Origin: RPQJ01 sp041910015
GTDB lineage: Bacteria > Pseudomonadota > Gammaproteobacteria > Steroidobacterales > Steroidobacteraceae
DNA length: 24,608 nt
Assembly (NCBI GenBank): GCA_041910015.1
Contig: JAYRRR010000038.1
Coordinates: forward strand, 1 to 24,608
Direction: 5' to 3'
Positions 23,647-24,608 of this stretch are shown here, piece after piece. The first letter of the stretch is position 1, and each line of letters begins with the position of its first letter. The position numbers and the translations under genes were made by a program. The notes beneath the pieces are model-generated. The model had not been told where the DNA came from. It ran no database searches and saw only the letters and a list, made by a program, of their open reading frames with translations.

Positions 23647-24159
23647 ATGACTCGCGCGACGCGGGCGGATCTTGTGGTCGAGGTGACCGACTGGGCGCGC
23701 GACGTCGAGTCGATCAAGCGCGTGCGCCGTACGGTTTTCATCGAGGAACAACGCATCGCGGAGCGCGACGAATGGGACGCGCACGATCCCGTCGTGCCGC
23801 ACGTCCTCGCGTATGTCGGCGTCGCTGCCGGAAAACGTGACCTGGTCGGCACGGGTCGTCTGGAACCCGCCGGTAAGATTGGTCGCGTCGCAGTACTGCC
23901 GCAGTACCGCGGCACCGGGGCCGGCGTCGCGATCATGCGTCGACTCATGGGACTCGCCGCGGAGCGGGGCCACCATGAGGTCTACCTGAACGCGCAGTCT
24001 TCCGCCCGCGGATTCTACGAGCGGCTGGGTTTCCGGGCCGACGGTCCGGAATTCGACGAGGTCGGGATACCGCACCAGCGGATGCGCCGGGCGGTCGGGA
24101 ATCGGGATGGAACATCGACTGGACACGACGGGGACGCGCAGTCTGCTGGCGGGCCTTGA
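23647..24159 (+). CDS. GNAT-family N-acetyltransferase
   Basis: This 170-residue protein has the acetyl-CoA binding motif A as VAVLPQYRGTGAGVAIM (about 81-97), then the motif B region VYLNAQSSARGFYERLGF. The N-terminal RRTVFIEEQRIAERDEWDAHD segment is typical of the ElaA/YjcF-like GNAT subgroup. Substrate is unknown. The last 20 or so residues (after about 150) are hydrophilic and low-complexity and coincide with a 53-base overlap with the next reading frame, so the C-terminal tail may be unimportant. It lies 45 bases after purB on the same strand; TTGACA occurs at 23620-23625 but no fitting -10 box is visible, so it may be co-transcribed with purB. Confidence 0.85.
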   Translation: MTRATRADLVVEVTDWARDVESIKRVRRTVFIEEQRIAERDEWDAHDPVVPHVLAYVGVAAGKRDLVGTGRLEPAGKIGRVAVLPQYRGTGAGVAIMRRLMGLAAERGHHEVYLNAQSSARGFYERLGFRADGPEFDEVGIPHQRMRRAVGNRDGTSTGHDGDAQSAGGP

Positions 24160-24608
24160 CGAGTACCGCGCGGCAGTCGCGGAACTCGCCACCCGCGCAC
24201 GCCGATCCCTGTCGATGTACACGACCGACCTCGAGCCGCAGATCTACGACCACGACCTCTTCCTCGAACCCGTCAAGCAGCTCGTGCTGGCCCGCAGCCA
24301 TGCCCGGCTGCGCGTGCTGATCTCGAACCCGGGCCGCGTGTCGCGCGAGGGCAACCGGTTCATGATGATGGCGCGTCGGCTGACCAGCTACATCGACCTG
24401 CGCAACGTCGCACCCGAGTACCGCAACAACCCGTGCTCGTTCATCGTCGCGGACGACAAGGCGATCGTCTATCGCCAAAACGCGGCGAAATGGGAAGGCG
24501 TGGTCGAATTCGACGACGTGAACGTCGTCAAGCGCCATCTCGCGTATTTCGACGAAGTCTGGGCGGGCAGCCTGATCCAGCCGGAAATGCGGGCCACCGC
24601 CGTCGACT
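24107..24608 (+). CDS. Unrecognised protein coupled to the GNAT gene, partial
   Basis: An open frame of 167 codons runs from an ATG at 24107 to the window edge without a stop. It overlaps the GNAT gene by 53 bases in another frame. The translation starts MEHRLDTTGTRSLLAGLDEY and contains SLSMYTTDLEPQIYD, HARLRVLISNPGRV and a later SFIVADDKAIVYRQ strand followed by WEGVVEFDD. The alternation of LSMYTTDLEP, an RVLISNP strand and an IVADDKA strand recalls the phospholipase D fold, but no HKD catalytic motif is present, so it would be a non-catalytic relative if that resemblance is real. Codon use is like the neighbouring genes, supporting a real gene. The C-terminus is missing. Confidence 0.75.
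   Translation, partial: MEHRLDTTGTRSLLAGLDEYRAAVAELATRARRSLSMYTTDLEPQIYDHDLFLEPVKQLVLARSHARLRVLISNPGRVSREGNRFMMMARRLTSYIDLRNVAPEYRNNPCSFIVADDKAIVYRQNAAKWEGVVEFDDVNVVKRHLAYFDEVWAGSLIQPEMRATAVD

Noticed and set aside
20685..23840. 1051-codon plus-strand frame across fumC and purB
   Set aside because: It runs antisense through fumC and then out of frame through purB; both real genes have full family signatures.

Overview
The window looks like a high-GC chromosome segment from a gammaproteobacterium. This rests on gene order (uvrC-pgsA-tRNA-Gly-tRNA-Cys on one strand, the arrangement known from E. coli and relatives) and on full-length homologues of gammaproteobacterial housekeeping genes: aceA, rluE-type synthase, hrpA, mazG, nudL-type hydrolase, fumC and purB. 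The genus cannot be told from the sequence. Nearly all of the window is coding, and no gene-free stretch exceeds 300 bases.

Positions 1 to about 2290 are the end of an integrative element. A P4-type tyrosine integrase reads away from the 3' end of an intact tRNA-Cys, the usual layout for elements inserted in a tRNA gene. Behind the integrase come a 43-codon small reading frame and a RelE/HigB-like toxin overlapping its HigA-like antitoxin, which runs off the left edge. The 222 bases between tRNA-Cys and the integrase hold a terminator-like hairpin and a cluster of TACCCC boxes.

Positions 2273 to 5694 (minus strand) form a repair/lipid/tRNA cluster: a family 5-like uracil-DNA glycosylase overlaps uvrC by ATGA, followed by pgsA, tRNA-Gly and tRNA-Cys. 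Isocitrate lyase (minus strand) follows, with three consecutive hairpins behind it. A pseudouridine synthase is divergent from aceA, and a class II DAHP synthase is convergent with the synthase.

Positions 9467 to 12168 (plus) encode a two-gene operon, a saccharopine/lysine dehydrogenase-family enzyme and an ALDH7-type aldehyde dehydrogenase, which together suggest lysine catabolism to alpha-aminoadipate. A secreted metallo-beta-lactamase-fold hydrolase (minus) is divergent from an nfeD-slipin membrane pair (plus).

Positions 15455 to 22154 (minus) form a tight operon fumC-nudL-mazG-hrpA: fumarase, a CoA-type Nudix hydrolase, an NTP pyrophosphohydrolase and a DEAH RNA helicase. purB is divergent from fumC. 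The right end holds a GNAT acetyltransferase overlapped by an unrecognised reading frame that runs off the window.

I did not find a clearly new multi-gene system. The least explained parts are the small frame and repeat boxes of the integrative element, and the GNAT-linked frame at the right edge.
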